This document shows positions 37,282 to 46,438 of a stretch of DNA of 64,000 bases, one piece after another. The DNA lies in the NCBI RefSeq assembly GCF_021531895.1, contig NZ_JAFBIX010000012.1:1-64000 (forward strand). The letters are read 5' to 3'. A program made the position numbers and the translations under genes. Below the pieces are notes generated by a model, which ran no database searches, had not been told where the DNA came from, and was given only the letters and a program-made list of their open reading frames with translations. The stretch comes from Faecalicatena contorta. Lineage in GTDB: Bacteria > Bacillota > Clostridia > Lachnospirales > Lachnospiraceae. The first letter of the stretch is position 1; every line of letters starts with the position of its first letter.

Positions 37282-38772
37282 TTACAATTCCGCAACAAAT
37301 CGCAGGAATGCCTCTCTTCCTTCTGGTGTGCATTTGTATACGCCTGCGTCTTCGAGTACGTGGGTGAATGTAATTCCCACTTCTTTTTTCAGGATGTCCA
37401 TTACATTTTCTTCTGTAATATGATCGTATTTTGGAAGGAATTGTTCTGCCCACTCGGCATGCTTTTCAATCTTTTCATTGCTTCTGATATCTTTTTTATT
37501 CACAAGATAATCTGCTAAGATTTCCAATTCTTCTTTTAATCTGGCTGGCAATACTGCAAGACCCATAACCTCGATCAAACCGATATTTTCTTTTTTAATG
37601 TTATGATATTGTGCATGTGGATGGTAGACTCCAAGGGGATGTTCTTTGGTTGTAATGTTGTTTCTCAGAGTCAGATCCAGTTCATAGACATTTCCGACCT
37701 TTCTTGCGATCGGTGTGATGGTATTGTGTGGTTCTCCATCGGTATTGGCATAGATGAAAGCCGATTCATCTGTATACCCTCTCCATACTGTCAGTACATG
37801 GTCTGCCAGCTCAATCAGGCGTTTTTCATCTTTGCTTCTGATTCGAAGAACAGACAAAGGCCATTTTACGATACCGGCCTCTACATCCTCGTATCCTGAA
37901 ATAGTTACAATTTTCTCAATAGGTGCTTTTGCCATGGCAAAGGTATAATTTCCACCCTGAAAATGGTCATGGCTAAGAATTGAGCCGCCTACGATTGGAA
38001 GATCTGCATTCGATCCGAGGAAATAATGTGGAAACTGTTTGATGAAATCAAATAATTTCACAAATGTCGCACGTTCTATTTTCATCGGCACATGCTGTCC
38101 GTTAAATACAATGCAATGCTCATTATAATATACATATGGAGAATACTGGAATCCCCATTTGCTGTCACTGACTGTGACCGGGATGATTCTGTGGTTCTCA
38201 CGGGCCGGGTGATTCAGACGTCCAGCATATCCTTCATTTTCCATACATAACAGGCACTTCGGATAACTGCTTGCTTTTGCATTCTTTGCAGCCGCAATCG
38301 CTTTCGGATCTTTTTCCGGTTTTGACAGATTGATCGTAATATCAATCTCCCCATATGGAGAATCTACTTTCCACTTCATATCTTTCTTCACACGATAGCG
38401 ACGGATATAATCACTGTCCTGACTTAATTTATAAAAATAATCCGTTGCTTCTTTTGGAGAGATTTCATACTTCTTTGCAAATGTATCCTGCACCTGTGCA
38501 GGTCTTGGCATCAGGCAATTCATCAATTTTGTATCAAACAGATCCCTGTATCCGATGCTGTCTTCAATCAAGCCACGCGCTACGGCTTCATCCAACAAAT
38601 CTCTCAATACAGGCTCCAGCTCAATCTCTCCTTCACCAATCTCAACATCTTCATAATTGTCCTCCTGGAATACATCCAGCAAAAGATTGGTAGCATAGAT
38701 GCGTTCCGCTTCCGGTGTCAGTCCTGTCTGTATTCCATATTCGACCAGTTTTTTGATATTTTCCGATAACAT
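37282..38772 (-). CDS. galT: UDP-glucose-hexose-1-phosphate uridylyltransferase, Firmicutes type
   Basis: 496 residues, the long GalT class of Firmicutes, not the 350-residue E. coli type. Landmarks are SHDHFQGGNYTFAMAKAP (about 259-276) and the NEGYAGRLNHPAREN segment (about 187-201). It exchanges UMP between UDP-glucose and galactose-1-phosphate in the Leloir pathway. It follows galK at 16 bp. No galE is present here. The ATG with GGAGG upstream is chosen. Confidence 0.95.
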   Translation of the reverse strand: MLSENIKKLVEYGIQTGLTPEAERIYATNLLLDVFQEDNYEDVEIGEGEIELEPVLRDLLDEAVARGLIEDSIGYRDLFDTKLMNCLMPRPAQVQDTFAKKYEISPKEATDYFYKLSQDSDYIRRYRVKKDMKWKVDSPYGEIDITINLSKPEKDPKAIAAAKNAKASSYPKCLLCMENEGYAGRLNHPARENHRIIPVTVSDSKWGFQYSPYVYYNEHCIVFNGQHVPMKIERATFVKLFDFIKQFPHYFLGSNADLPIVGGSILSHDHFQGGNYTFAMAKAPIEKIVTISGYEDVEAGIVKWPLSVLRIRSKDEKRLIELADHVLTVWRGYTDESAFIYANTDGEPHNTITPIARKVGNVYELDLTLRNNITTKEHPLGVYHPHAQYHNIKKENIGLIEVMGLAVLPARLKEELEILADYLVNKKDIRSNEKIEKHAEWAEQFLPKYDHITEENVMDILKKEVGITFTHVLEDAGVYKCTPEGREAFLRFVAEL

Positions 38773-38788
38773 CTTTCTTCCTCCATAT

Positions 38789-39955
38789 TTATATAATCTT
38801 TGCTCCGTCGCCAATCTCTACCACATAAAATTCTGCCTCATGTCCTACTTTTTCCTGGTATGTCTTGCCGATTTCACGGATAAAAGCATCCACAGTATCA
38901 TTTTTCACAATGCTGACTGTACAGCCGCCGAATCCGCCGCCTGTAATTCTGGAGCCGATTACCCCTGGCATCGCCTGCGCAAGATCCACAAGAATATCAA
39001 TTTCTCCGCATGACACTTCATAATCGTATCTCAAGGATTTATGAGAAGCGTTCATCAATTTTCCAAAAAGTTCTACATCGTTGTTCTTTAAGGCTTCTAC
39101 TGCACGGATGGTCCGCTGGTTTTCATAGACTGCATGCTTTGCTCTTTTCTGTCTGACCGGATCTTTAATTGCGTCCTTATGTGCTTCGTATTCTTCCTCT
39201 GTCAGGTCTCCCAGTGTCTTAATATTAACTACAGACTGAAGTTCTTTTAATGCCGTCTCACATTCATTTCTTCGATCGTTATATGCAGAATTCACCAAAC
39301 TGTGCTTTACCTTACTATTCGTAATGACTATCTTAGCATCTTCCAGAACAACCGGAGCATACTCATAATTTAATGTATTTGTATCCAGGAAAATAGCATG
39401 ATCTTTTTTGCCCATGGCACTTGCAAACTGATCCATGATTCCACAGTTACAGCCATTAAAATTATTCTCAGAATCCTGGCCGATAAGTGCCACATCAATC
39501 ATAGATACCTGTTCGAATCCAAAAGTGTCTTTTAAGATCAATCCGGTAAGTACCTCCAGTGATGCAGATGAAGAAAGCCCTGATCCATTCGGGATATTAC
39601 CATATATCAGAATGTCCATTCCGTGAGTCAGTTGATATCCTCTTTTTTCAAAGGCCCACATAACTCCCTTCGGATAATTGGTCCAGCCAGCAGCCTTATC
39701 TGGGATCAAATCATCCAGACTTGTCTCAATCACACCAAGTTTTTCAAAATTTGCAGAATAAAACCGTAACACTCTGTCTTCTCTGTCTCTTACAATTCCA
39801 TAAGTTCCAAGGGTCAGTGCACATGGGAATACATGCCCGCCATTATAATCGGTATGTTCTCCGATCAGATTTACGCGTCCTGGTGCAAAATATGCACGCA
39901 CTTCTCCTTCCTTTCCATACAACTCTTTAAATCTCTGAATCAGCTTCTCCGTCAT
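38789..39955 (-). CDS. galK: Galactokinase
   Basis: 388-residue GHMP kinase with the galactokinase signature GRVNLIGEHTDYNGG (about 24-38), the ATP loop PNGSGLSSSASLEV (about 119-132) and the C-terminal GGGFGGCTVS motif. It phosphorylates galactose at C1. The ATG 8 bases after GGAGG is preferred to one five codons upstream. It is divergent from an AraC regulator, which probably controls it. Confidence 0.96.
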   Translation of the reverse strand: MTEKLIQRFKELYGKEGEVRAYFAPGRVNLIGEHTDYNGGHVFPCALTLGTYGIVRDREDRVLRFYSANFEKLGVIETSLDDLIPDKAAGWTNYPKGVMWAFEKRGYQLTHGMDILIYGNIPNGSGLSSSASLEVLTGLILKDTFGFEQVSMIDVALIGQDSENNFNGCNCGIMDQFASAMGKKDHAIFLDTNTLNYEYAPVVLEDAKIVITNSKVKHSLVNSAYNDRRNECETALKELQSVVNIKTLGDLTEEEYEAHKDAIKDPVRQKRAKHAVYENQRTIRAVEALKNNDVELFGKLMNASHKSLRYDYEVSCGEIDILVDLAQAMPGVIGSRITGGGFGGCTVSIVKNDTVDAFIREIGKTYQEKVGHEAEFYVVEIGDGAKII

Positions 39956-40011
39956 CCTCACAACCTCCATTGCTTATATTACGCTTGCATAATTACCTTC
40001 CTTAATTTATG

Positions 40012-40040
40012 ATTATAATGAGATTATACATTTGACACAA
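40012..40040 (-). promoter_or_regulatory. galK-galT promoter
   Basis: On the minus strand TTGTGT (40035-40040), 17 bp, perfect TATAAT (40012-40017). It lies in the 135-bp gap shared with the AraC regulator gene. Confidence 0.68.
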
Positions 40041-40090
40041 TAAAGATATTAGAAAGAATTATAAGGATATTGAGGAAATGGGGACTATTT

Positions 40091-40975
40091 ATGCAGATAC
40101 ATACCAAAAAGGACCAAAAAGAAATCAAACAGCACGGAAATTATGAATTTCCTGTTCATATAAGTCTCGAAAAAATACAGTCATACGAACAGGGTTCTTT
40201 TCTATGGCACTGGCATCCCGAAATCGAACTGACCTGGATCATGTCCGGCCAGATCGAATATTATGTAAACGATCAAAAGTATCTCCTTTCTGAAGGAGAA
40301 GGTTTATTCTGCAATAGTAATTCACTTCACTCTGGCTACATGATAGACGGACAAGACTGCAATTACCTCTCGATTACATTTCATCCAAGATTTATCTATG
40401 GATATGAGAACAGCCTGCTTCAGACAAAGTACGTTGATTATATCACTTCTCATGAATCCTGGCATTCTTTAAAGCTGGGAATGACAATTGACTGGCAGCA
40501 GGATATCATTTGGCAGATACAGAGAATCTACCAACTGTCTCAGCTCCCTCCTTCTGATTATGAGCTTCAGCTACATCTGATTTTAACTGGCATCTGGCAG
40601 AAATTATATCTTCACTACGCATCTCTTCCTGCCGATGAACAATACACACCCAAGCATCTGCAGCGTCTGAAAGATATCCTGACATACATCCAGGAACATT
40701 ATGCACAGGATATTACTCTGGATGATGTAGCCGACCATATCAATATCTGCAAAAGTGAATGTTGTCGCTTCTTCAAAAGATACATGAAAATGACTATTTT
40801 CGAATATATTCTGTTTTTGAGGATTCAAAACAGTCTTTCCTTATTAAAGGAAGGAGAAAGTGTCACAAAGATAGCCGGCATGGTTGGTTTCTCCACGCCG
40901 GCTTACTATGGACAAATATTTAAAAGATATATGGGATGCTCTCCCAGTCAATACCGCAAAAATCTATCTGATTAG
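40091..40975 (+). CDS. AraC family regulator with cupin sensor domain
   Basis: 294 residues. The N-terminal cupin contains HWHPEIELTWIMSG (about 38-51); the C-terminal part has two helix-turn-helix motifs (DITLDDVADHINICKSECCRF and VTKIAGMVGFSTPAYYGQIF regions) ending in GCSPSQYRK. It should sense a sugar and activate transcription. Its divergence from galK suggests galactose use as its target. Its end overlaps the converging ornithine-cyclodeaminase homologue by 4 bp. Confidence 0.9.
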   Translation: MQIHTKKDQKEIKQHGNYEFPVHISLEKIQSYEQGSFLWHWHPEIELTWIMSGQIEYYVNDQKYLLSEGEGLFCNSNSLHSGYMIDGQDCNYLSITFHPRFIYGYENSLLQTKYVDYITSHESWHSLKLGMTIDWQQDIIWQIQRIYQLSQLPPSDYELQLHLILTGIWQKLYLHYASLPADEQYTPKHLQRLKDILTYIQEHYAQDITLDDVADHINICKSECCRFFKRYMKMTIFEYILFLRIQNSLSLLKEGESVTKIAGMVGFSTPAYYGQIFKRYMGCSPSQYRKNLSD

Positions 40976-41958
40976 CCCCAATTGGTTCCTACTCCTGCTG
41001 CCTGGGCTTTTTCATAGATTTCTTTTGCTGCTACCAGATCCTGAGTTGCAACACCAACCGTTTCAAAAACAATGATTTCATCATCATTTTCACGTCCGAC
41101 CAGTTCTCCTTTGATTACATTTCCAAGGTCACCGGTAAAGTCTTCTTTGGTAATGATTCCTTCTTCCAATGGAATCAGAATATCACCGGATTCTGATAAA
41201 ACTGCATCTTCAGAATCAAAATATATCTTAGAAGCACGAGGAAGAATCGCTGGATCCATCTCCTGCATATGATGCTGATATGCACCTACACAGCTGATGG
41301 TACATCCTTTCTTAATCTTTGTTCCATCAAATACTGGTTTTGAAGATGGTGTGACTGTGATCAGCAGATCTGCATCATCAATTGCTGCATCGGATGATTC
41401 TACTGCAACAATTTTTGTTCCGTAATCTTTCAGCTCTTCCTGCATACGGGCTGCAAATGCCTGTGTACGTTCCAGATTCAGATCATACACTCTTACTTCT
41501 TCTAATTTTCTGGCTGCGATCATTGCTTCCAGCTGTGTTGCTGCCTGTCCCCCGGTACCGATCAGTGCACCGATTCTGCACTCCTTCTTTGCCAGCACAT
41601 CAAACGCTGCCCCGGAAGCTGCTCCGGTACGAAGCTGTGTAACATAAGTACCATCTAACACTGCCGTCACAACACCGGTCTTACCATCAATCAACAACAC
41701 CTGCGCCGGAGAAGACGGGATTCCGTTGTCAATATTATGTGGAAAGATATTGATAATCTTCAATGAAGCTGTATCCATCTCTTCTACATATGCCGGCATA
41801 AATAAGAAACATCCGTCATATTTCGGTGCCTGAATGTTGGTACGAAGCGGTGCATTACATTTTCCTTCAACTACCAGCTGAAATGCCTTTTTATCAGCTT
41901 CAATCGCATCTTTAATCGTAAATACTTTCTTGATATCCTCTCTTGATAATAATAACAT
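40972..41958 (-). CDS. Ornithine cyclodeaminase / mu-crystallin family oxidoreductase
   Basis: 328 residues with the Rossmann motif GALIGTGGQAATQ (about 130-142) and the substrate Arg segment LRTGAASGAAFD (about 108-119). Family members include ornithine cyclodeaminase, alanine dehydrogenase, and pyrroline-2-carboxylate or ketimine reductases; the exact reaction cannot be told by eye. It lies 23 bp after an IlvD/Edd dehydratase and is co-transcribed with it. Start chosen at the ATG 8 bases after GGAGG. Confidence 0.88.
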   Translation of the reverse strand: MLLLSREDIKKVFTIKDAIEADKKAFQLVVEGKCNAPLRTNIQAPKYDGCFLFMPAYVEEMDTASLKIINIFPHNIDNGIPSSPAQVLLIDGKTGVVTAVLDGTYVTQLRTGAASGAAFDVLAKKECRIGALIGTGGQAATQLEAMIAARKLEEVRVYDLNLERTQAFAARMQEELKDYGTKIVAVESSDAAIDDADLLITVTPSSKPVFDGTKIKKGCTISCVGAYQHHMQEMDPAILPRASKIYFDSEDAVLSESGDILIPLEEGIITKEDFTGDLGNVIKGELVGRENDDEIIVFETVGVATQDLVAAKEIYEKAQAAGVGTNWG

Positions 41959-41981
41959 ATCTTTTTCCTCCAATTATTTTC

Positions 41982-43652
41982 TTATCTGTGGAATTTTGCA
42001 TCCAGATCCCATGGCTGCATTGCTCCGCCTTCCTCTGCCGGGCGGCACATCTTTGCATAAATATTAAGACATCCTTTTTCTTCCTTCAATGGTGGACATA
42101 CCCAGTTTGCTCTTCTCCTTGCAAGCTCTTCATCTGATACAAGCATAGATACTTCTCCGTTTGGAATATCAATGACGATCTCATCCCCATTCTCTACAAG
42201 AGCGATATTTCCTCCATCATATGCTTCTGGAGACACATGTCCAATAATAGCTCCAAAGTTAAATCCTGAAAATCTTGCATCTGAGATAAGCCCTACACTC
42301 TTATGAAGACCCAGACCGATCAATGCATCAATACTAAGCATCAGTTCCTTCATACCAGGCGCACCCTTGCAGCCTTCATATCGGATGACGATGATATCTC
42401 CAGGAACAATCTCACCAGCCTGAATTGCTTCAAATGCAGCCCTGTCACCGTCAAATACTTTTGCTTTTCCCTTCATGTACTTCACTTCTTCATATACAGC
42501 TGTCGGTCTTATGATTGCACCGTTTGGAGAGAGATTTCCTCTTAAGATCTTAAGACCAGGTTCATTGAACAGCGGGCGCTCTAATGAGTGGATTACTTTA
42601 TTTTCCTGAGGTGTTACTTTTGTAAGCATCTCTGCCCATGTAGTTCCATACATGCTTGGAACATCCGTATATAGTTTAGTCTCCAACATCTTCATGACAT
42701 TCATGACACCACCGGCATAATGGAAATCTACTACCGTGTACGGACCGCTTGGAACAACTGCATTGATACACGGAATCTCTTTTGCATATGTTTCAAAATC
42801 TTCCAGCGTAAGTTTGATGCCCAGTTCATACGCATAGGAAAGAATATGAAGCACCGCGTTGGTAGATCCGGCAACCGCCATATCGAACATAATCGCATTT
42901 AAAAGAGTCTCTTTCGTAATCAGATCAGATGGTTTTCTTCCGCCTTTTGCCATCTCAACAATATATTTTCCGGCCTCTCTGGCTTTTCTAAGCTTTGCGT
43001 TATCAGATGCCGGAATCGTAGATGTTCCGGGAAGAACCAGATTCATTACTTCTCCTAACATCTGCATCGTATTTGCCGTTCCCATGGAAGGACATGCGCC
43101 AAAAGACGGGCACACATTATCTTCCATCTCCATTAATTCTTCTTCCGTAGAACCGGAGAAACGAGCTGCATCCAGATCCGCTTCCACTACTGTCTTACCG
43201 CAATACTGGCCCGGCTGCATAGAACCTCCTGTCACGACCATAGATGGAATATCCAGCCGCATTGCTGCCATATAGCATCCTGCTATAATATTATCACATG
43301 ACGCTATCATTGCAAGTCCGTCAAAATTATGTACACGAGTGACAAACTCAACTGACATTGCTACAATATCTCGTCCTACCTGCTCATACTTTAATTCTTC
43401 CGCTCCATTGGCAATATTTCCACATGTTGCCGGAATTCCGAACTCAACCGGGATTCCGCCTGCTGCCCAGATTCCCTGCTTTACCGCTTCTGCGATCTGA
43501 CGAAGATGTGCAGATCCAGGTGAGCCTTCCATAAAAGAATTTGGCACACCAATATGTGGTTTTTTGCGAATATCCTTATCCGAATATCCGGCCGCTTTCA
43601 TCATAACTCTTCTGTGTGCAGCCTCCGCACCATTCCAGAATTCAGTACCCAT
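41982..43652 (-). CDS. ilvD: IlvD/Edd family dehydratase
   Basis: 556 residues with the Fe-S ligand regions MIASCDNIIAG (about 97-107) and CPSFGACPSMGTANTM (about 167-182), and GCKGAPGMKEL and DARFSGFNFG near the C-terminus. Dihydroxy-acid dehydratase (branched-chain amino acid synthesis) and sugar-acid dehydratases share this fold. No ilv genes are near; the partner is an ornithine-cyclodeaminase homologue and a LysR regulator faces it, so a catabolic dehydratase is a real alternative. Start chosen 8 bases after AGGAGG. Confidence 0.82.
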   Translation of the reverse strand: MGTEFWNGAEAAHRRVMMKAAGYSDKDIRKKPHIGVPNSFMEGSPGSAHLRQIAEAVKQGIWAAGGIPVEFGIPATCGNIANGAEELKYEQVGRDIVAMSVEFVTRVHNFDGLAMIASCDNIIAGCYMAAMRLDIPSMVVTGGSMQPGQYCGKTVVEADLDAARFSGSTEEELMEMEDNVCPSFGACPSMGTANTMQMLGEVMNLVLPGTSTIPASDNAKLRKAREAGKYIVEMAKGGRKPSDLITKETLLNAIMFDMAVAGSTNAVLHILSYAYELGIKLTLEDFETYAKEIPCINAVVPSGPYTVVDFHYAGGVMNVMKMLETKLYTDVPSMYGTTWAEMLTKVTPQENKVIHSLERPLFNEPGLKILRGNLSPNGAIIRPTAVYEEVKYMKGKAKVFDGDRAAFEAIQAGEIVPGDIIVIRYEGCKGAPGMKELMLSIDALIGLGLHKSVGLISDARFSGFNFGAIIGHVSPEAYDGGNIALVENGDEIVIDIPNGEVSMLVSDEELARRRANWVCPPLKEEKGCLNIYAKMCRPAEEGGAMQPWDLDAKFHR

Positions 43653-43777
43653 ATGCATGTCCTCCTTTTCATTTTCCTGTCCTGTTTTACTATATAGCTT
43701 GACAAATTTTTATCAGTTATGTATATAATAAAGCATCAGAAAATATCAGAAAAGAACATTTTGCTAAAGTCATCCTT

Positions 43778-43854
43778 CAGTTTTTCTTATATATACGTAA
43801 ATATGTCATAACATAAACGAGAAATCAGTTTTACTTATATATATAGTAAGTTTT
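43778..43854. repeat. Two AT-rich near-repeats in the ilvD-lysR divergent region
   Basis: CAGTTTTTCTTATATATACG (43778-43797) recurs as CAGTTTTACTTATATATATA (43826-43845), 48 bp apart. The second copy contains the inverted repeat ACTTA-N8/9-TAAGT, resembling a LysR T-N11-A box. The 258-bp gap also holds a plus-strand TTGACA (43699-43704) 17 bp before TATATA. They are candidate binding sites for the adjacent LysR regulator. Confidence 0.5.
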
Positions 43855-43910
43855 CTTAATATTACAGATCGAGCAACCCACATTCATTATACACAAGCGA
43901 GGAATCCATC

Positions 43911-44786
43911 ATGAACAAGTACGAAATCATTTTAAATGTCTGCGAAACCCACAGCATTTCAAAAACAGCCGCCCAATTGAATTACACGCAATCTGCTATC
44001 AGCCAGGCAATCAAAGGCTATGAAAAAGAGCTGGGATTCCCTTTGTTCAAGCGCTCCAAACATGGCATGGAATTAATGCCAAACACCGAGGGAATCCTGG
44101 AATCTCTGAAAATCATCTGCGCAGAAGAAAACCGCATCTCCCAGATTGTTGCCAATCTTACCAGCCTTGACAGCGGATACATCCGTATCGGTACGATTCA
44201 AAGCGTCTCTTACCACTGGCTCCCGGATATCTTAAAGCTTTTTTCTGAAAAATATCCTAATATCCGATTTGAACTGACTGTGGATGGCTTCAATCCCTTA
44301 AAAGAAAAAATACAGGAGAACAAGCTTGACTGTATCTTTGTCTCCCACTACTCTGTTCCAGACCTTCCATTCATCCCAATCGGAAAAGATGAACTGATGC
44401 TGGTGACACCAAAAGATCATCCCCTCGCAGACAAAGTTGCTGTATCGTTATCAGACGTCAACCATGAAAATTTCGTTCTTTCATCGGACGGACTTGATTA
44501 CGAGACGGGGCAGATCTTTGAACTGAATAACATCACTCCCAAAATCCGTTATCGCTTAAACGAAGATTTTGCAACGCTCAAGATGGTGGAAAAAGGATTT
44601 GGAATTACAATTCTGCCAAAGCTGCTTTTATACAATGCTCCTTTTGATGTCTGCATCCGCTCATTTACGGAGCACTATTTCCGTACACTTGGGGTAGCTT
44701 ATACCAAGACACCTCCAACTCTTGCAACTATAAAATTCCTGGATTATGTCGAAGAATGGAGTAAGAACTGTCTGTCTTTTTCATAG
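43911..44786 (+). CDS. LysR family transcriptional regulator
   Basis: 291 residues with the N-terminal winged helix (SISKTAAQLNYTQSAISQAI, about 15-34) and a LysR substrate-binding domain (about 90-285). It lies divergent from the ilvD-OCD pair and upstream of the peptide transporter and peptidase, so it probably controls one or both groups in response to an amino acid or peptide product. A terminator follows. Confidence 0.93.
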   Translation: MNKYEIILNVCETHSISKTAAQLNYTQSAISQAIKGYEKELGFPLFKRSKHGMELMPNTEGILESLKIICAEENRISQIVANLTSLDSGYIRIGTIQSVSYHWLPDILKLFSEKYPNIRFELTVDGFNPLKEKIQENKLDCIFVSHYSVPDLPFIPIGKDELMLVTPKDHPLADKVAVSLSDVNHENFVLSSDGLDYETGQIFELNNITPKIRYRLNEDFATLKMVEKGFGITILPKLLLYNAPFDVCIRSFTEHYFRTLGVAYTKTPPTLATIKFLDYVEEWSKNCLSFS

Positions 44787-44811
44787 ATTTTTCATAGCAA
44801 CTGACATTTTT

Positions 44812-44839
44812 ACCGAGTCCTTTAGGACTCGGTATTTTT
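44812..44839 (+). terminator. Terminator after the LysR gene
   Basis: Arms ACCGAGTCC and GGACTCGGT around TTTA, followed by ATTTTTAAT. Confidence 0.88.
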
Positions 44840-45038
44840 AATACCATCTTCAGATTCTTCAGTTTTTGTGCATTTTCAACAATTTTCATCTTTTATTCTT
44901 TTGTTTATTGACATTTTCATCTTGTCTTGCTTTTTAGTTCGCAGACTAAGGTTTAAACCACAGTATAACTTTTTAATTGTCTAGACTTCAAAAAGGCTGA
45001 CGAGCCATGAGCATTTATGACCTAGGAGGGAAAACATT

Positions 45039-46405
45039 ATGACTAACTCAAGCACCACAAATAAACAGCCAAAAGCAGTGTATTTTTGTGGATCAATTTT
45101 TACATTCACCAACTTCTCCTATTACGGAATGAAATTGGTCTTACTTTTATTCATGGCCGAAGAGACCGCACGCGGAGGTCTTGGCTTAAGCAATGCGGAA
45201 GCAACATCATTGCTGGCATCGTTCATGGCATTTTCTTATCTTTCACCAGTAGTCGGGGGCTGGATCAGCGACCGCTTTTTAGGACCTAAACTTTGTGTAA
45301 TTCTTGGAATGCTTACTTCTGGAACTGGATATTTTCTTGCCTTTACCGCACACAGCAAGTCGACCATTCAGATTATAATCGTGCTTTGTGTTATCGGCAG
45401 CGGTCTGTACAAAAGTACTTCTCAGACATTAGTCGGAAGCCTCTATGGCAATAATGATCCTCGCAGAGACGGTGCTTTTTCAATGACCTATACCTTTACA
45501 AATATCGGTGTGTTATTTGGACCATTCCTCTGTGGACTCGTAGCCAATCAATGGTTCGCGACCAAACAGGGTGGCGAGATCCTGGAATATGGATACCGCA
45601 CAGTATTCTTAATCACAGCTATTGTAATCTGGGCTGGTGCATTATTCTTTGCCATAGGTCAAAAATTTGTCCTGAAGGATCTTCATCACGCTGATTCTGC
45701 CAAAAAAGTCTCGAAGAGAAAAAAGAACTTGCTTCTATCCCACTTACTCAGCCAGAAAAGCGCAGAATGTGCGTAATCCTGATTCTTGCCTTTTTCACTA
45801 TCTTTTTCTGGATTGCATATAACCAGGCGTCTATGTCAATCGCTCTGTATATGCAGGAATTTATTAATTTAAAAATCGGAAATTTCCAGATTCCAACTGC
45901 ATGGATCGATTCCTATAATGGTCTTCTATGTGTAATTCTTGGACCAATCATGGCAGCTATCTGGATGAAAAAATCAAAATCTAAAAAAGGAGATTTTAAC
46001 ATCTCTCAGAAAATGAGCTTAGGATTCTTGTTCCTGGCAATTGCATTTGCATTTATGATTGTTGCTGTAATGAAAACCGGTACAGTTCCAGGTGAAGGAC
46101 CAAAAGCAAGCGTTCTTTTCATTCTTGCTTTTATTACCTTCCAGAGTATTGGTGAGATGTGTTTTGCACCTGTCGGATATGGTATGGTTAATAAACTTGC
46201 ACCTGCAAAATATGCTTCTCTGTTGATGGGCGTATGGTTTGCAAGTATGTTTGTTGCAAATAAATTATCTGGTTATGTAGAACTGGTAATTTCAAAATTA
46301 GGAATGTTACAGGTATTTATCGTAATTCCTGTATGTCTTTTAATCATCGACTTTTTACTGCTCGCATTAAACAAAAAACTTGAAAAAATGTCTGATGGAA
46401 ACTAA
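45039..46405 (+). pseudogene. POT/PTR2 family peptide transporter, split by a -1 frameshift
   Basis: Two overlapping frames (45039-45776 and the frame ending at 46405) together give a proton-dependent oligopeptide transporter of about 455 residues: the first has YLSPVVGGWISDRF and the second SIGEMCFAPVGYGM. The reading frame moves by -1 at a run of six A (45702-45707). With seven A the linker would read AKKSLEEKKELASIPLTQ and join both halves in one frame. It may be a true one-base deletion, a switchable A-tract, polymerase slippage, or a sequencing error. AGGAGG precedes the ATG. Confidence 0.9.
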
Positions 46406-46438
46406 AGCTTAAGAATTGGGAGGTTGCAAACGAATATC

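Noticed and set aside
45767-46405. Second half of the POT transporter as an independent gene
   Set aside because: Its first codon lies inside the linker, there is no ribosome site, and in-frame codons upstream (reading LEEKKELASIPL) continue the transporter sequence.
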